From Sphingobacteriales bacterium (GTDB taxonomy: Bacteria; Bacteroidota; Bacteroidia; Chitinophagales; LD1): a stretch of DNA of 44,142 bases. The notes under the pieces were generated by a model, which was not told the origin of the DNA, did not search any database, and was given only the letters and a program-made list of their open reading frames with translations. The stretch lies in assembly GCA_018262795.1 (NCBI GenBank), contig JADFDM010000011.1, forward strand, positions 1 to 44,142, given 5' to 3'. Both the position numbers and the translations under genes were made by a program. Shown here piece after piece: positions 27,039 to 35,666 of this stretch (the stretch's first letter is position 1; each line of letters starts with the position of its first letter).

Positions 27039-28502
27039 TTACTTTTTCATCTCATACTTTGTGGCATCAAATTTCTTTGTCCTTTTGCGAAAGGTAAAAG
27101 TATAGCCCGGCCACAACGTTACATTCTTTCCATTTTTATCTTGATACCAACTTTGGCAGCCCCCGGTTTGCCACACGGTGTGCTTTAGCTGCTCTTGCAA
27201 TTCATCGTTATAAACTTTTTGAACTTCTTTCTTCACGTCAATATACGTTGCGGTTTTAGTCTGTTCATCTTTGAGCGCTTCCATAATGTAATGTATTTGC
27301 GCCTCTATCATAATAATCATGGAACTGTGGCCTAAACCGGTGTTGGGTCCTACTATCAAAAATAAATTTGGGAACCCACTGATGCTGGTGCCGAGATAAG
27401 CCTCCGCTCCATTCTTCCAGGCTTCGTTCAGGTCTATCCCATTTCTACCCTTAATGTCGTACACCACTACTCCGTCAGCCGCGTAAAAGCCGGTAGCAAA
27501 AATGATCACGTCAGCCGCTCTTAGGTTTCCATCTTTTGTCTGCACTCCCGTTTCTGTGATCTGATCTATTCCTTCAGTTATTACATCTACATTCTTTCTG
27601 TTTAAAGCCGGATAATAATTATTGGAAAGCAAAACGCGCTTGCAGCCCACCGTGTAAGTGGGGGTCACTTTGCCGCGTAGCACCTCCTCTATTATTTTGC
27701 TTTTTATATGCCTCAAAGCCGCCCACTTTGCCAACTTCATCATAGCGGGATTTTTGACAAATCCGGTGGCGAACAATTCATTTCTCCAATACAACAACTC
27801 GCGGTAAAAGTGCATAGTAGCCGGAATATTTCGAAACAGTTTTCTTTCCCAATTTCTCATTGGGCGATCGGGTTTTGGCAGAATCCACGGGGGAGTTCGC
27901 TGATATAGATGAAGTTGCTTTACTTCAGTCGCTATAGCCGGAACAATTTGTATAGCGCTGGCTCCTGTTCCAATCACGGCTACCGTTTTTCCTCTCAGAT
28001 TAACTTGGTGATTCCATTGGGCAGAATGGAATTTCTCTCCTTTAAAGTTTTCGATTCCTGGGAACGTGGGCAGTGATGGTTGGCTCAATCCTCCAGAGCA
28101 CGCAATGAGGTATTTGCAGGTATAATTTCCCGTTGAGGTGGTAACGTTCCATATTCCTTTTTCACTATCAAACTCAGCCCCGGTTACATTGGTGCTGAAC
28201 CGAAAATGCGGAGTGATTTTGTACTTCTCAGCACAGCGTTCTATGTATTGTAATATTTCCCTCTGAGAGCCAAAAGTTCGGCTCCAGTTTGGATTTTGAT
28301 CAAAGGAATAAGAATACAAATGACTCTGCACATCGCAGGCAGCCCCCGGATAATTATTTACAAACCAAGTTCCTCCCAAATGCCGGTCGCGCTCCACAAT
28401 AATAAAATTATGGTAGCCGGACTCCTTCAGTTTTATAGCCATGCCTATACCGGCAAAGCCTGCCCCGATAATTAGTTGTTCGTAGTGATGGTGATCGTCC
28501 AT
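27039..28502 (-). CDS. Flavin-containing Baeyer-Villiger-type monooxygenase
   Basis: 487 residues from the ATG at 28502 (an in-frame TTG at 28526 is a weaker alternative). FAD-binding Rossmann motif GAGFAGIG (13-20), then the Baeyer-Villiger fingerprint F-x-G-x-x-x-H-x-x-x-W (residues 153-163, FKGEKFHSAQW), and the NADPH-binding motif GTGASAIQ (178-185). The second fingerprint ATGF is in DVIIFATGFYAADG. Such enzymes insert oxygen into ketones to give esters or lactones, using NADPH and O2; substrate is not predictable here. A DDHHHY segment precedes the first Rossmann strand. It is convergent with pgk and divergent from the dcw cluster. Confidence 0.88.
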   Translation of the reverse strand: MDDHHHYEQLIIGAGFAGIGMAIKLKESGYHNFIIVERDRHLGGTWFVNNYPGAACDVQSHLYSYSFDQNPNWSRTFGSQREILQYIERCAEKYKITPHFRFSTNVTGAEFDSEKGIWNVTTSTGNYTCKYLIACSGGLSQPSLPTFPGIENFKGEKFHSAQWNHQVNLRGKTVAVIGTGASAIQIVPAIATEVKQLHLYQRTPPWILPKPDRPMRNWERKLFRNIPATMHFYRELLYWRNELFATGFVKNPAMMKLAKWAALRHIKSKIIEEVLRGKVTPTYTVGCKRVLLSNNYYPALNRKNVDVITEGIDQITETGVQTKDGNLRAADVIIFATGFYAADGVVVYDIKGRNGIDLNEAWKNGAEAYLGTSISGFPNLFLIVGPNTGLGHSSMIIMIEAQIHYIMEALKDEQTKTATYIDVKKEVQKVYNDELQEQLKHTVWQTGGCQSWYQDKNGKNVTLWPGYTFTFRKRTKKFDATKYEMKK

Positions 28503-28578
28503 TGAAGTAAAGGTATTCAGGATCAATTTCTGTGCAACCCGGAAATCGGAGTATCCTTTTTTAAGGAGCTTTAATTTC

Positions 28579-28627
28579 TTCCCACTTTTCCCGCTTTTGA
28601 GTCAAAAATCCCACTTCCATTTTCCAC
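28579..28627 (-). promoter_or_regulatory. Irregular cluster of MraZ-like boxes
   Basis: On the minus strand TGGGA (28613-28609), CGGGA (28593-28589) and TGGGA (28584-28580) occur along with two TGGAA-like sites. Spacing is 20 and 9 bases rather than a strict 10. It sits near the start of the monooxygenase gene. Less convincing than the two clusters below. Confidence 0.35.
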
Positions 28628-28723
28628 AAATTATTTTTTGCCTGTTACTAAGCTGTTGAAAACCTCAATTATTATGTGGGAAACGCAGCATATTATCCAC
28701 AACATTCGTTCATTTTTAAAATT

Positions 28724-28738
28724 TCCCAACTTTTCCCA
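28724..28738 (-). promoter_or_regulatory. MraZ-like operator pair
   Basis: Read on the minus strand this is TGGGA-AAAGT-TGGGA, two TGGGN boxes separated by exactly five bases, the spacing known for the E. coli MraZ operator (three TGGGN boxes with 5-base spacers). It lies about 140 bases upstream of mraZ. An isolated TGGGA in plus orientation is at 28677-28681. Confidence 0.6.
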
Positions 28739-28809
28739 CTGCTAAAACGTAGTAATAATGAGCTTTTAAGTGAATTTTGACTTGTTGAAAATTATTTAGA
28801 CTATTTTAG

Positions 28810-28834
28810 TGGTACCAAGTGGTACCAAATGGGC
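28810..28834 (+). promoter_or_regulatory. MraZ operator: three boxes at 10-base period
   Basis: TGGTA-CCAAG-TGGTA-CCAAA-TGGGC: three TGG(T/G)N boxes separated by exactly 5 bases each. This is the arrangement bound by E. coli MraZ and also resembles the GTGGT boxes of mollicutes. The array overlaps the expected -33 region of the promoter whose -7 box is at 28843, so binding would block polymerase; this points to autorepression of the dcw operon. Confidence 0.75.
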
Positions 28835-28842
28835 TTTACTTA

Positions 28843-28850
28843 TAGATTTG
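28843..28850 (+). promoter_or_regulatory. Promoter -7 box of the dcw cluster
   Basis: TAGATTTG is a perfect TAnnTTTG match, 25 bases before the mraZ ATG. Transcription would begin near 28857, giving a leader of about 20 bases. The -33 position falls inside the MraZ box array. Confidence 0.7.
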
Positions 28851-28875
28851 TATCGCTAATAACTAATAAACGAAC

Positions 28876-29352
28876 ATGACCTTTAGGGGACAATATGATT
28901 GCACAATGGACGAAAAGGGGCGCATTAAAATGCCAGCCGCTTTGCGCAAGCAATTCCCCGTTGATGAAAGCGGCTCATTTATCATAGCCAAGGACATTGA
29001 AGATTGCCTCGTGATTTACCCCATGAAAGAGTGGGAAGCGGAAGAAAGCCGATTGATGAAGCTGAATGATTATGATCCGGAACTGCGCCAGTTCGCTGCC
29101 ACCATGATGATGGGCTTAACGGAAGTGCAATTTGATAATGCGGATCGCTTTCTGATAAATAAAAAATTGATGAAGTACCTGGGCAATAGCCGGGAAGTTG
29201 TGCTCTTCGGTCGGTTCAACAAAATTCAAATATGGGATGCTGCCAAGCTGGAGCAATACAATAGTGGAAGCAATGCTAATATCAAAGACTTGGCGGCTAA
29301 AGCAGCGGCTTACCTTGATAAATTAGAAGGAGTAGAGAAAAAACAGGGATAA
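28876..29352 (+). CDS. mraZ: Transcriptional regulator MraZ
   Basis: 158 residues with two AbrB/SpoVT-like swapped-hairpin domains: DEKGRIKMPAALRKQF near residue 12, and DNADRFLINKKLMKYL near residue 91 with VVLFGRFNKIQIWD. MraZ forms rings and binds box arrays in its own promoter to control the dcw operon. The second domain's usual GRI is DRF. The last 30 residues are an Ala/Lys-rich tail. First gene of the cluster, 9 bases before rsmH. The box array at 28810-28834 is the expected target. Confidence 0.96.
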   Translation: MTFRGQYDCTMDEKGRIKMPAALRKQFPVDESGSFIIAKDIEDCLVIYPMKEWEAEESRLMKLNDYDPELRQFAATMMMGLTEVQFDNADRFLINKKLMKYLGNSREVVLFGRFNKIQIWDAAKLEQYNSGSNANIKDLAAKAAAYLDKLEGVEKKQG

Positions 29353-29361
29353 AGATGGCTG

Positions 29362-30321
29362 ATGAAAGAGAAAAAATCTGAAATCAGAAATCAGCCTGCC
29401 GATAAAGTAGGATCAAAGCCTGACCGAGAATATCACACCAGCGTTCTTTTACATGAGAGTATTGACGGACTTTATATTCAACCGGAAGGGGTTTATGTAG
29501 ATGCCACGTTTGGAGGGGGAGGGCATTCCGCAGAATTGTTGAAACATCTTGATAAAGAAGGAAAACTTTTTGCCTTCGACCAGGATGAAGATGTTGTGGA
29601 GAATGCGCTGAACGATAAGCGCTTTACTCTGATACAGGCCAATTTCCGCGAAATGAAAAGGTTCCTGAGAATGCACAACGCTATTCCAGCAGATGGTATT
29701 CTGGCAGACCTCGGAGTTTCAAGTTGGCAGTTCGATACAGCCGAAAGAGGTTTCAGTTACCGGTTTGATGGTCCCTTAGACATGCGGATGAACCGTCATG
29801 CAAAGTTAAACGCTGCGGATGTGCTGAACCGATACAATGCAGAGGAATTGCAGAAAATATTAGGGGAATATGGTGAAGTGCGCAATGCGAAAACCTTAGC
29901 AAATGCAATGGTGCAGGAGAGAATGGAGAGACGGATGGAAACCATTGCCGACCTGCTGAATGTGTGCGAACAAAACCGAATTGGGGAGAAGCACAAATAT
30001 TTCGCACAAGTATTTCAAGCAATTCGGATAGAAGTGAACGATGAACTCGAAGCCTTGAAAGATTTCTTGGTGCAAAGCTACGAGGTGCTGAAACCGGGCG
30101 GAAGATTAGTGGTCATCACCTTTCATTCACTGGAAGATAGGTTGGTGAAAAACTTCATGAAGAATGGAAGTTTTGAAGATGAACCGGAAAAAGATTTCTA
30201 TGGAAATGTGATGAAAAAATTCAAAGTAATAACCAAGAAGCCGATAGAAGCCGGAAAAAAAGAACAGAAAGAAAACAGCCGCTCGCGAAGCGCAAAGTTG
30301 CGAGTGGCAGAAAAAATATAA
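29362..30321 (+). CDS. rsmH: 16S rRNA m4C1402 methyltransferase RsmH
   Basis: Methylates N4 of C1402 in the decoding site of 16S rRNA using S-adenosylmethionine. 319 residues. A hydrophilic N-terminal 20 residues precede YHTSVLLHESIDGL, the SAM motif VDATFGGGGHSAELL (46-60), FAFDQD, GILADLGVSSWQFD, ERGFSYRFDGPLDMRM, the inserted helical domain with KYFAQVFQAIRIEVNDEL and the C-terminal VVITFHSLEDRLVKNFM and NSRSRSAKLRVAEK. Second gene of the dcw operon; the following ftsL begins 14 bases downstream. Confidence 0.97.
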   Translation: MKEKKSEIRNQPADKVGSKPDREYHTSVLLHESIDGLYIQPEGVYVDATFGGGGHSAELLKHLDKEGKLFAFDQDEDVVENALNDKRFTLIQANFREMKRFLRMHNAIPADGILADLGVSSWQFDTAERGFSYRFDGPLDMRMNRHAKLNAADVLNRYNAEELQKILGEYGEVRNAKTLANAMVQERMERRMETIADLLNVCEQNRIGEKHKYFAQVFQAIRIEVNDELEALKDFLVQSYEVLKPGGRLVVITFHSLEDRLVKNFMKNGSFEDEPEKDFYGNVMKKFKVITKKPIEAGKKEQKENSRSRSAKLRVAEKI

Positions 30322-30335
30322 ACGAACCAGCTAAA

Positions 30336-30716
30336 GTGGAAGAGCAACCATTCATAGAACAAGCAGAAGAGGGGAAGAACCCAAAAGTGAAGAAAGCTTC
30401 GCTGGGCGGTTTGCTGGGCAAGTTAGACTCGTTTGGCGAAAACGGCCTTCAGAAAGTACTCTTCAATCTTCCTTTCGTTTTGTTTTTGGTGCTGCTGGCG
30501 ATACTGCACATTGCCAACAATCACTTGGCAGAGAATTACGCTCGCAGAATTGCAAATACCGAAAAAGAGGTGAAGCAACTACGCTGGCAATATATGACCA
30601 CTGCTTCGTCACTGATGCAAAAAAGCAAACAGAGCGAAGTAGCCAGATTAGTAGGAACACAAGGGTTGAAGGAACTGCGGATTCCACCTTATAAAATTGA
30701 AATAAAGAAAAACTAA
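30336..30716 (+). CDS. ftsL: FtsL-like cell division protein
   Basis: 126 residues from a GTG start; no ATG is available near. A charged cytoplasmic part (1-40) is followed by one membrane helix (about 41-60, LFNLPFVLFLVLLAILHIA), then a periplasmic coiled coil (about 62-105, with RRIANTEKEVKQLRWQYMTTASSLM). This topology and the position between rsmH and ftsI identify the Bacteroidota FtsL-type protein, which bridges FtsB/FtsQ-like partners and activates FtsW-FtsI. Sequence similarity across the family is low, so context carries much of the call. The conserved FtsL motif is replaced by VARLVGTQGLKELRIPPYKIEI. Confidence 0.85.
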   Translation: MEEQPFIEQAEEGKNPKVKKASLGGLLGKLDSFGENGLQKVLFNLPFVLFLVLLAILHIANNHLAENYARRIANTEKEVKQLRWQYMTTASSLMQKSKQSEVARLVGTQGLKELRIPPYKIEIKKN

Positions 30717-30719
30717 GAT

Positions 30720-30835
30720 GCTGCAAACGGTCATCACTCATCTCCTGAAAAATGTTCTTGAAAACGAGAGCCGGATGAGTAACCACCGAATGCAGCGATA
30801 CTAAATGCTTGTTCCGCAAAGAGCGGAAGAAGGAG
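30720..30835 (+). promoter_or_regulatory. Structured leader and RBS before ftsI
   Basis: The 123 bases between ftsL and ftsI are long for this packed operon. GCTGCA (30720-30725) pairs with TGCAGC (30791-30796), GGT (30729-30731) with ACC (30782-30784) and ACTCATC (30736-30742) with GATGAGT (30774-30780), giving a nested imperfect hairpin. A second hairpin, TCCGC-AAAGA-GCGGA (30813-30827), ends three bases before the AAGGAG ribosome site (30830-30835). The arrangement could set the level of FtsI relative to its neighbours; this is inference. Confidence 0.4.
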
Positions 30836-30839
30836 TGCT

Positions 30840-32936
30840 ATGGTAAATAAGAAAAAGGAAATTGTTTTACGTGCCTATCTGGGTTTTCTGCTCATCTGCT
30901 TGATGGGGATGGCAGTCATTGGCCGTGCCTTTTTTATTCAAACCACCGAAGGAAATTACTACCGAAGCTTAGCCGATAGCCTCACTATTTTTCCTAAAAA
31001 AGTAATGGCAGAGAGAGGGAATATCTACTCGCAGGATGGACGACTACTGGCGACCACCTTACCTACTTTTGATATTCGGATTGATTTCAACACCGCCAAT
31101 AAGCACATTCAACTTTTTAAAAAAAATCTTGATTCAGTGTCCTTGTTGATGGCGAATATGTTTCGCGATAAGTCAACGCAGCAATACCGCAGCGAATTGG
31201 TGAGAGAACTGAGAAAGAAAAGTCGCTACTACTTGCTTAAAAGAAATGTGAGCTATAACCAGATGACTGAAATGAGACAGTGGCCACTGTTCCGCGAAGG
31301 GCAGTTCAAAAGCGGTCTCATTGCCGTGCAGAAGGATAAACGGCTCACTCCATTTGGAATGTTGGCACAGCGCACTATAGGGTTTACGAATAAATGGGGC
31401 ACCAAAGTTGGCTTAGAAGGGAATTTTGATGAACAGCTAAGAGGAGTGCAGGGGCAGGTGATGGTGCAAAAAATTTCAGGAGGAGTTACCATCCCGCTTG
31501 ACTCGCGAGAGCAAATTGCTTCGCAACCCGGTCGTGACGTATATACTACGCTGGAGGTAGAACTACAGGATGTTGCGGAAGATGCACTCTACAGAGCTTT
31601 GCAACATCACCAAGCTGATCATGGCTGTGTGATTTTGATGGAAGTGAAAACCGGAAAAATAAAAGCCATTGCGAATTTGGGAATGAACAAGGATTCCTCC
31701 TACTCAGAAAATTACAACTATGCGATTGGCGAGAGCACCGAACCCGGCTCTACTTTTAAACTTGCCACAGTAGCGAGTTTGATGGAAGATGGGCTGGTAA
31801 ATAGCAATAGCCCTATCAATGTGGGAGACGGAACCGCAAAGTTCTACAACCTGACCATCCGCGATCACGACCGACCCGAAACTCCTATCCTCACGGTGAA
31901 GCGAGCGATTGAAGTTTCATCGAACGTAGCTGCGGCAAAAATGGCTTATGACCATTATGCCTCAAACCCTGAAAAATTTTATAAGCATCTCGCAGATTTC
32001 GGCTTCACTAAAAAAATTGATATAGAAATTCCCGGAGCAGTGACCCCAACATTAGCCGACCCCAAAAAATGGAGCGGTGTTTCCACCGCATACATTGCAC
32101 ATGGTTATGAAGTGATGGTCACCCCTTTGCATACGCTGATGTTTTATAATGCGATTGCCAATGGCGGAGTAATGGTGCAGCCGAGTGTGGTTGAAAAAAT
32201 CAGAGAATATAATACCACCATTGATTCGTTTCAAACAGTAGTACTCAATGATCACTTGTTAAGCCCTAATACTATCCGGCAGTTACGCGATATTTTAGAA
32301 GGAGTCGTGCAGAACGGGACAGCAGAAAACCTTAAAACAGATTATCTGCATGTGGCCGGAAAAACGGGGACGGCAGTAATTGCGCAAGGGAAAAAGGGAT
32401 ACAAATCAAGCACCGGAAAACTTTATCAGGCTTCATTTTGCGGCTATTTCCCTGCAGAGAATCCGCAATACTCCATGATAGTGGTTATCAACTCTCCCAG
32501 CACAAATGGCTACTACGGAAACGTGGTAGCAGGATCTATTTTCAAAGAAGTAGCCGATAAAGTGTATTCCCTGAATTTGGACATGCACCCCGCAGTGAAT
32601 AAAACGATTGCAGCAACCAATTACCCTGTGGTAGAAAGAGGGGATGCAGATGACCTGGCAAAACTATACAGCTTTCTGGGAATGAAAGTAAGCCCGCCAC
32701 ACAGCGAATGGGCGATACCGGAAAGCGATCAGAGTGAGATTCGACTATTAGCGGAGGAAATGAATGAACAGGAAGTGCCAAATGTAAAGGGGATGAGCTT
32801 GCGCGATGCTATTTACCTGCTTGAATCAATGGGCATGAAGGTGACGATAATAGGAAGAGGGAATGTGAAAGAACAAAGTGTAGAACCAAATTCAAAATTC
32901 ACAAAAGGAGAGGAAATAACCCTTGTATTAAGCTGA
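30840..32936 (+). CDS. ftsI: Penicillin-binding protein FtsI (division transpeptidase) with PASTA domain
   Basis: Crosslinks septal peptidoglycan; monofunctional class B PBP. 698 residues. Membrane helix about 9-32, then a pedestal domain with ERGNIYSQDGRLLATT (58-73). The transpeptidase motifs are Ser304-T-F-K307 (EPGSTFKLA), SSN at 360-362 and KTGT at 508-511. A C-terminal PASTA domain (about 640-698, VPNVKGMSLRDAIYLLESMGMKV) is present, as is common in Bacteroidota. Its stop overlaps the murE start by one base (TGATG). Confidence 0.96.
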   Translation: MVNKKKEIVLRAYLGFLLICLMGMAVIGRAFFIQTTEGNYYRSLADSLTIFPKKVMAERGNIYSQDGRLLATTLPTFDIRIDFNTANKHIQLFKKNLDSVSLLMANMFRDKSTQQYRSELVRELRKKSRYYLLKRNVSYNQMTEMRQWPLFREGQFKSGLIAVQKDKRLTPFGMLAQRTIGFTNKWGTKVGLEGNFDEQLRGVQGQVMVQKISGGVTIPLDSREQIASQPGRDVYTTLEVELQDVAEDALYRALQHHQADHGCVILMEVKTGKIKAIANLGMNKDSSYSENYNYAIGESTEPGSTFKLATVASLMEDGLVNSNSPINVGDGTAKFYNLTIRDHDRPETPILTVKRAIEVSSNVAAAKMAYDHYASNPEKFYKHLADFGFTKKIDIEIPGAVTPTLADPKKWSGVSTAYIAHGYEVMVTPLHTLMFYNAIANGGVMVQPSVVEKIREYNTTIDSFQTVVLNDHLLSPNTIRQLRDILEGVVQNGTAENLKTDYLHVAGKTGTAVIAQGKKGYKSSTGKLYQASFCGYFPAENPQYSMIVVINSPSTNGYYGNVVAGSIFKEVADKVYSLNLDMHPAVNKTIAATNYPVVERGDADDLAKLYSFLGMKVSPPHSEWAIPESDQSEIRLLAEEMNEQEVPNVKGMSLRDAIYLLESMGMKVTIIGRGNVKEQSVEPNSKFTKGEEITLVLS

Positions 32937-34402
32937 TGGCAACTCTGAAAGACATATTATACGGAGTATCACTTCGCCAGGTAGTAGGGCCTACGGATAT
33001 TGAAATATCTCGGCTGCACACCGACAGCCGAAAGGTAGATGCCGGAGATTGTTTTATCGCTATTCGCGGAACAAGAACCGATGGTCACCGCTATATGGAT
33101 CAGGTGCTGGAGCAAGGTGCCTTTGCAATTATTTGCGAAGTGCTACCAGCCGAAATGAGTGAGGAGGTTACTTATGTGCGAGTAGAAAGCAGCAGCAAGG
33201 CACTGGGTATTATGGCTTCCAATTACTACGGCAATCCCTCTGAAAAAATGAAGTTGGTAGGGGTGACAGGAACCAACGGCAAAACATCTACCGTTACATT
33301 GCTTTTTGATCTTTTCAGAAAGGCCGGCTATCAGGCTGGTCTTATTTCTACAGTAGAGAATAAAGTCAATGAGGAGGTTATCCCCTCTACTCATACAACA
33401 CCCGATGCAATTAGTTTGAACCGGCTGATGAAACACATGGCCGACAGTGGTTGTACTTATTGTTTTATGGAAGTGAGTTCACATGCTATTGATCAAAACC
33501 GAATCGAAGGATTGAAATACATCGGTGGCGTGTTTACCAATCTCACTCATGATCATCTGGACTATCACAAAACTTTCGACAACTACCTGAAAGCGAAAAA
33601 GAAATTTTTCGATCAACTGCCTTCCACTGCTTTTGCATTAGTGAATGCAGATGACCGCAATGGGAAAGTGATGTTGCAGAATACAAAAGCAAAAAAGCAA
33701 ACGTACTCTCTCAAAGCCCCCAGCGACTTCAAAGCAAAGTTGAGGAGCAATACGGTAGAAGGTTTGATGATGGAGTTTGAAGGAGTGGAAATGTACTCTC
33801 GCTTAGTGGGCGAATTCAATGCTTACAACCTCACTGCGGTATATGCCACTGCCTGTTTGCTGAATATGGAAAAGGAAATGTGCCTTACTATTCTTTCGGC
33901 ACTTACTCCTCCCGAAGGAAGGTTTGATCAACTGTTTTCAGCGCAGGATCGAATCGTAGGCATTGTTGACTATGCGCACACACCCGATGCTTTGAAGAAT
34001 GTATTGCAAACCATCCATGCCGTGCGCAATGGAAATGAGAAGGTGCTCACCGTAGTGGGTTGCGGGGGCGATCGCGATGTAGCCAAGCGCCCGGTAATGG
34101 CGGAGATTGCCTGCCGCTATTCCTCCCAAGTAGTGCTCACTTCCGATAATCCGCGCAGCGAAGATCCGGAAGAAATTCTTCGACAGATGAAGGCCGGAGT
34201 ACCCATAACGGATAAAAGGAAAGTGCTGACGATAACGGATAGAAGAGAAGCCATTAAAACGGCCTGCATGTTGGCAAGCAAAGGTGATATTATACTCATA
34301 GCCGGCAAAGGGCATGAAAAATATCAGGAGATAGAAGGAGAGCGATTTCCTTTCGATGATAAAAATATTTTGATAGAACTGTTTAAAGAACTGGGAAAGT
34401 AA
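32936..34402 (+). CDS. murE: UDP-MurNAc-tripeptide synthetase MurE (meso-DAP adding)
   Basis: Ligates the third residue to UDP-MurNAc-L-Ala-D-Glu with ATP. 488 residues. Three domains: N-terminal UDP-binding ([16 protein letters not shown]), central ATP-binding with GTNGKTST (112-119) and EVSSHAID, and C-terminal with DYAHTPDAL and the specificity motif DNPR (404-407). DNPR means meso-diaminopimelate rather than lysine, so the wall is Gram-negative type. murF would normally follow in many phyla but is not here. Confidence 0.97.
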   Translation: MATLKDILYGVSLRQVVGPTDIEISRLHTDSRKVDAGDCFIAIRGTRTDGHRYMDQVLEQGAFAIICEVLPAEMSEEVTYVRVESSSKALGIMASNYYGNPSEKMKLVGVTGTNGKTSTVTLLFDLFRKAGYQAGLISTVENKVNEEVIPSTHTTPDAISLNRLMKHMADSGCTYCFMEVSSHAIDQNRIEGLKYIGGVFTNLTHDHLDYHKTFDNYLKAKKKFFDQLPSTAFALVNADDRNGKVMLQNTKAKKQTYSLKAPSDFKAKLRSNTVEGLMMEFEGVEMYSRLVGEFNAYNLTAVYATACLLNMEKEMCLTILSALTPPEGRFDQLFSAQDRIVGIVDYAHTPDALKNVLQTIHAVRNGNEKVLTVVGCGGDRDVAKRPVMAEIACRYSSQVVLTSDNPRSEDPEEILRQMKAGVPITDKRKVLTITDRREAIKTACMLASKGDIILIAGKGHEKYQEIEGERFPFDDKNILIELFKELGK

Positions 34403-34412
34403 ACCATCACAG

Positions 34413-35666
34413 ATGCTGTATTATCTGTTTGAATTTTTAAGGGGGCACTATAATTTACCGGGAGCGGGTCTATTCCAGTACATCTCCTTTCGTGCGGCTG
34501 CTGCCGTGCTATTGTCGCTGCTCATCTCCATGGTTTACGGTAAAAAAATTATCGGCTTGTTGGAGAGAAAGCAGATCGGTGAAAACATTCGCGAGTTAGG
34601 TTTAACAGGTGAAGCTCAGAAGAGAGGGACTCCGACCATGGGGGGGCTTATTATTCTGGGAGCTATTCTTCTCCCCACCTTGCTGTTTGCCAAACTCGAC
34701 AATGTATATATCCTCCTGATGATTATTACTACTGTGTGGTTGGGAGTAATTGGATTTGCCGATGATTACATCAAAGTATTTAAGAAGGATAAGAAAGGAC
34801 TTGCCGGAACTTTTAAAATTATCGGACAAATCGGGCTGGGAGTAATTGTAGGCGCTACGCTGTATTTTAATGAGGGGGTAGTCACAAAAGAGGAAGTGCC
34901 ACAAAGCGAAGTGTACCGCTACAGTTCCGAAAAAATTTCAAAACTGACAGACGATAACGGTGCGGTGCACTACATGGTTTCACAAAAGGCTCCCACCACC
35001 ACTATCCCTTTTGTAAAAACGCATGAGATTGATTACTCTGCCCTGCTCTGTAACTTTAATAAGAGCTGGTGTAAATACGCTTGGCTCATCTTCATACCGG
35101 TAGTCATTTTTATTATTACGGCTGTTTCTAATGGCGCTAATCTAACCGATGGCATTGATGGATTGGCTACGGGCACTTCTGCAATTATCGGAGTTACACT
35201 GATGGTGTTTGCCTATGTAAGCGGTAACATCATCTTCTCTCATTATCTCGACATTATGTATATCCCCAACGCGGGGGAGTTGGTGATTTTCTGCGCAGCT
35301 TTTGTGGGAGCCTGCATCGGTTTTCTTTGGTACAATGCTTATCCGGCACAGGTGTTTATGGGAGATACCGGTTCGCTGGCATTGGGGGGAATCATCGCTA
35401 CGCTGGCTATTGCTGTGCGCAAGGAATTACTGCTACCTGTGATGTGCGGTATCTTTTTAGTAGAAAACTTGAGCGTGATGATACAGGTGAGCTATTTCAA
35501 ATACACGAAGAAAAAGTACGGAGAAGGAAGAAGAGTATTTCTGATGAGTCCGCTGCACCATCACTATCAAAAGATGGGAATGCACGAGAGCAAGATTGTC
35601 TCCCGCTTTTGGATTGTGGGAATTCTGTTGGCCATACTAACGGTAGTAACACTGAAAATTAGATAA
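34413..35666 (+). CDS. mraY: Phospho-MurNAc-pentapeptide transferase MraY
   Basis: Transfers phospho-MurNAc-pentapeptide to undecaprenyl phosphate, making lipid I in the inner membrane. 417 residues, longer than the usual 360 owing to an insertion at about 153-222 between helices, typical for Bacteroidota. Motifs present: GTPTMGGL (72-79), [16 protein letters not shown] (115-130, Asp117-Asp118), [10 protein letters not shown] (243-252), the Mg-binding [12 protein letters not shown] and the terminal [10 protein letters not shown]. Ten helices fit. The stop overlaps the murD start by one base. Confidence 0.97.
   Translation: MLYYLFEFLRGHYNLPGAGLFQYISFRAAAAVLLSLLISMVYGKKIIGLLERKQIGENIRELGLTGEAQKRGTPTMGGLIILGAILLPTLLFAKLDNVYILLMIITTVWLGVIGFADDYIKVFKKDKKGLAGTFKIIGQIGLGVIVGATLYFNEGVVTKEEVPQSEVYRYSSEKISKLTDDNGAVHYMVSQKAPTTTIPFVKTHEIDYSALLCNFNKSWCKYAWLIFIPVVIFIITAVSNGANLTDGIDGLATGTSAIIGVTLMVFAYVSGNIIFSHYLDIMYIPNAGELVIFCAAFVGACIGFLWYNAYPAQVFMGDTGSLALGGIIATLAIAVRKELLLPVMCGIFLVENLSVMIQVSYFKYTKKKYGEGRRVFLMSPLHHHYQKMGMHESKIVSRFWIVGILLAILTVVTLKIR

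Noticed and set aside
30720-30840. A promoter internal to the dcw cluster before ftsI
   Set aside because: No TAnnTTTG match was found in the gap; only RNA structure and a ribosome site are supported.
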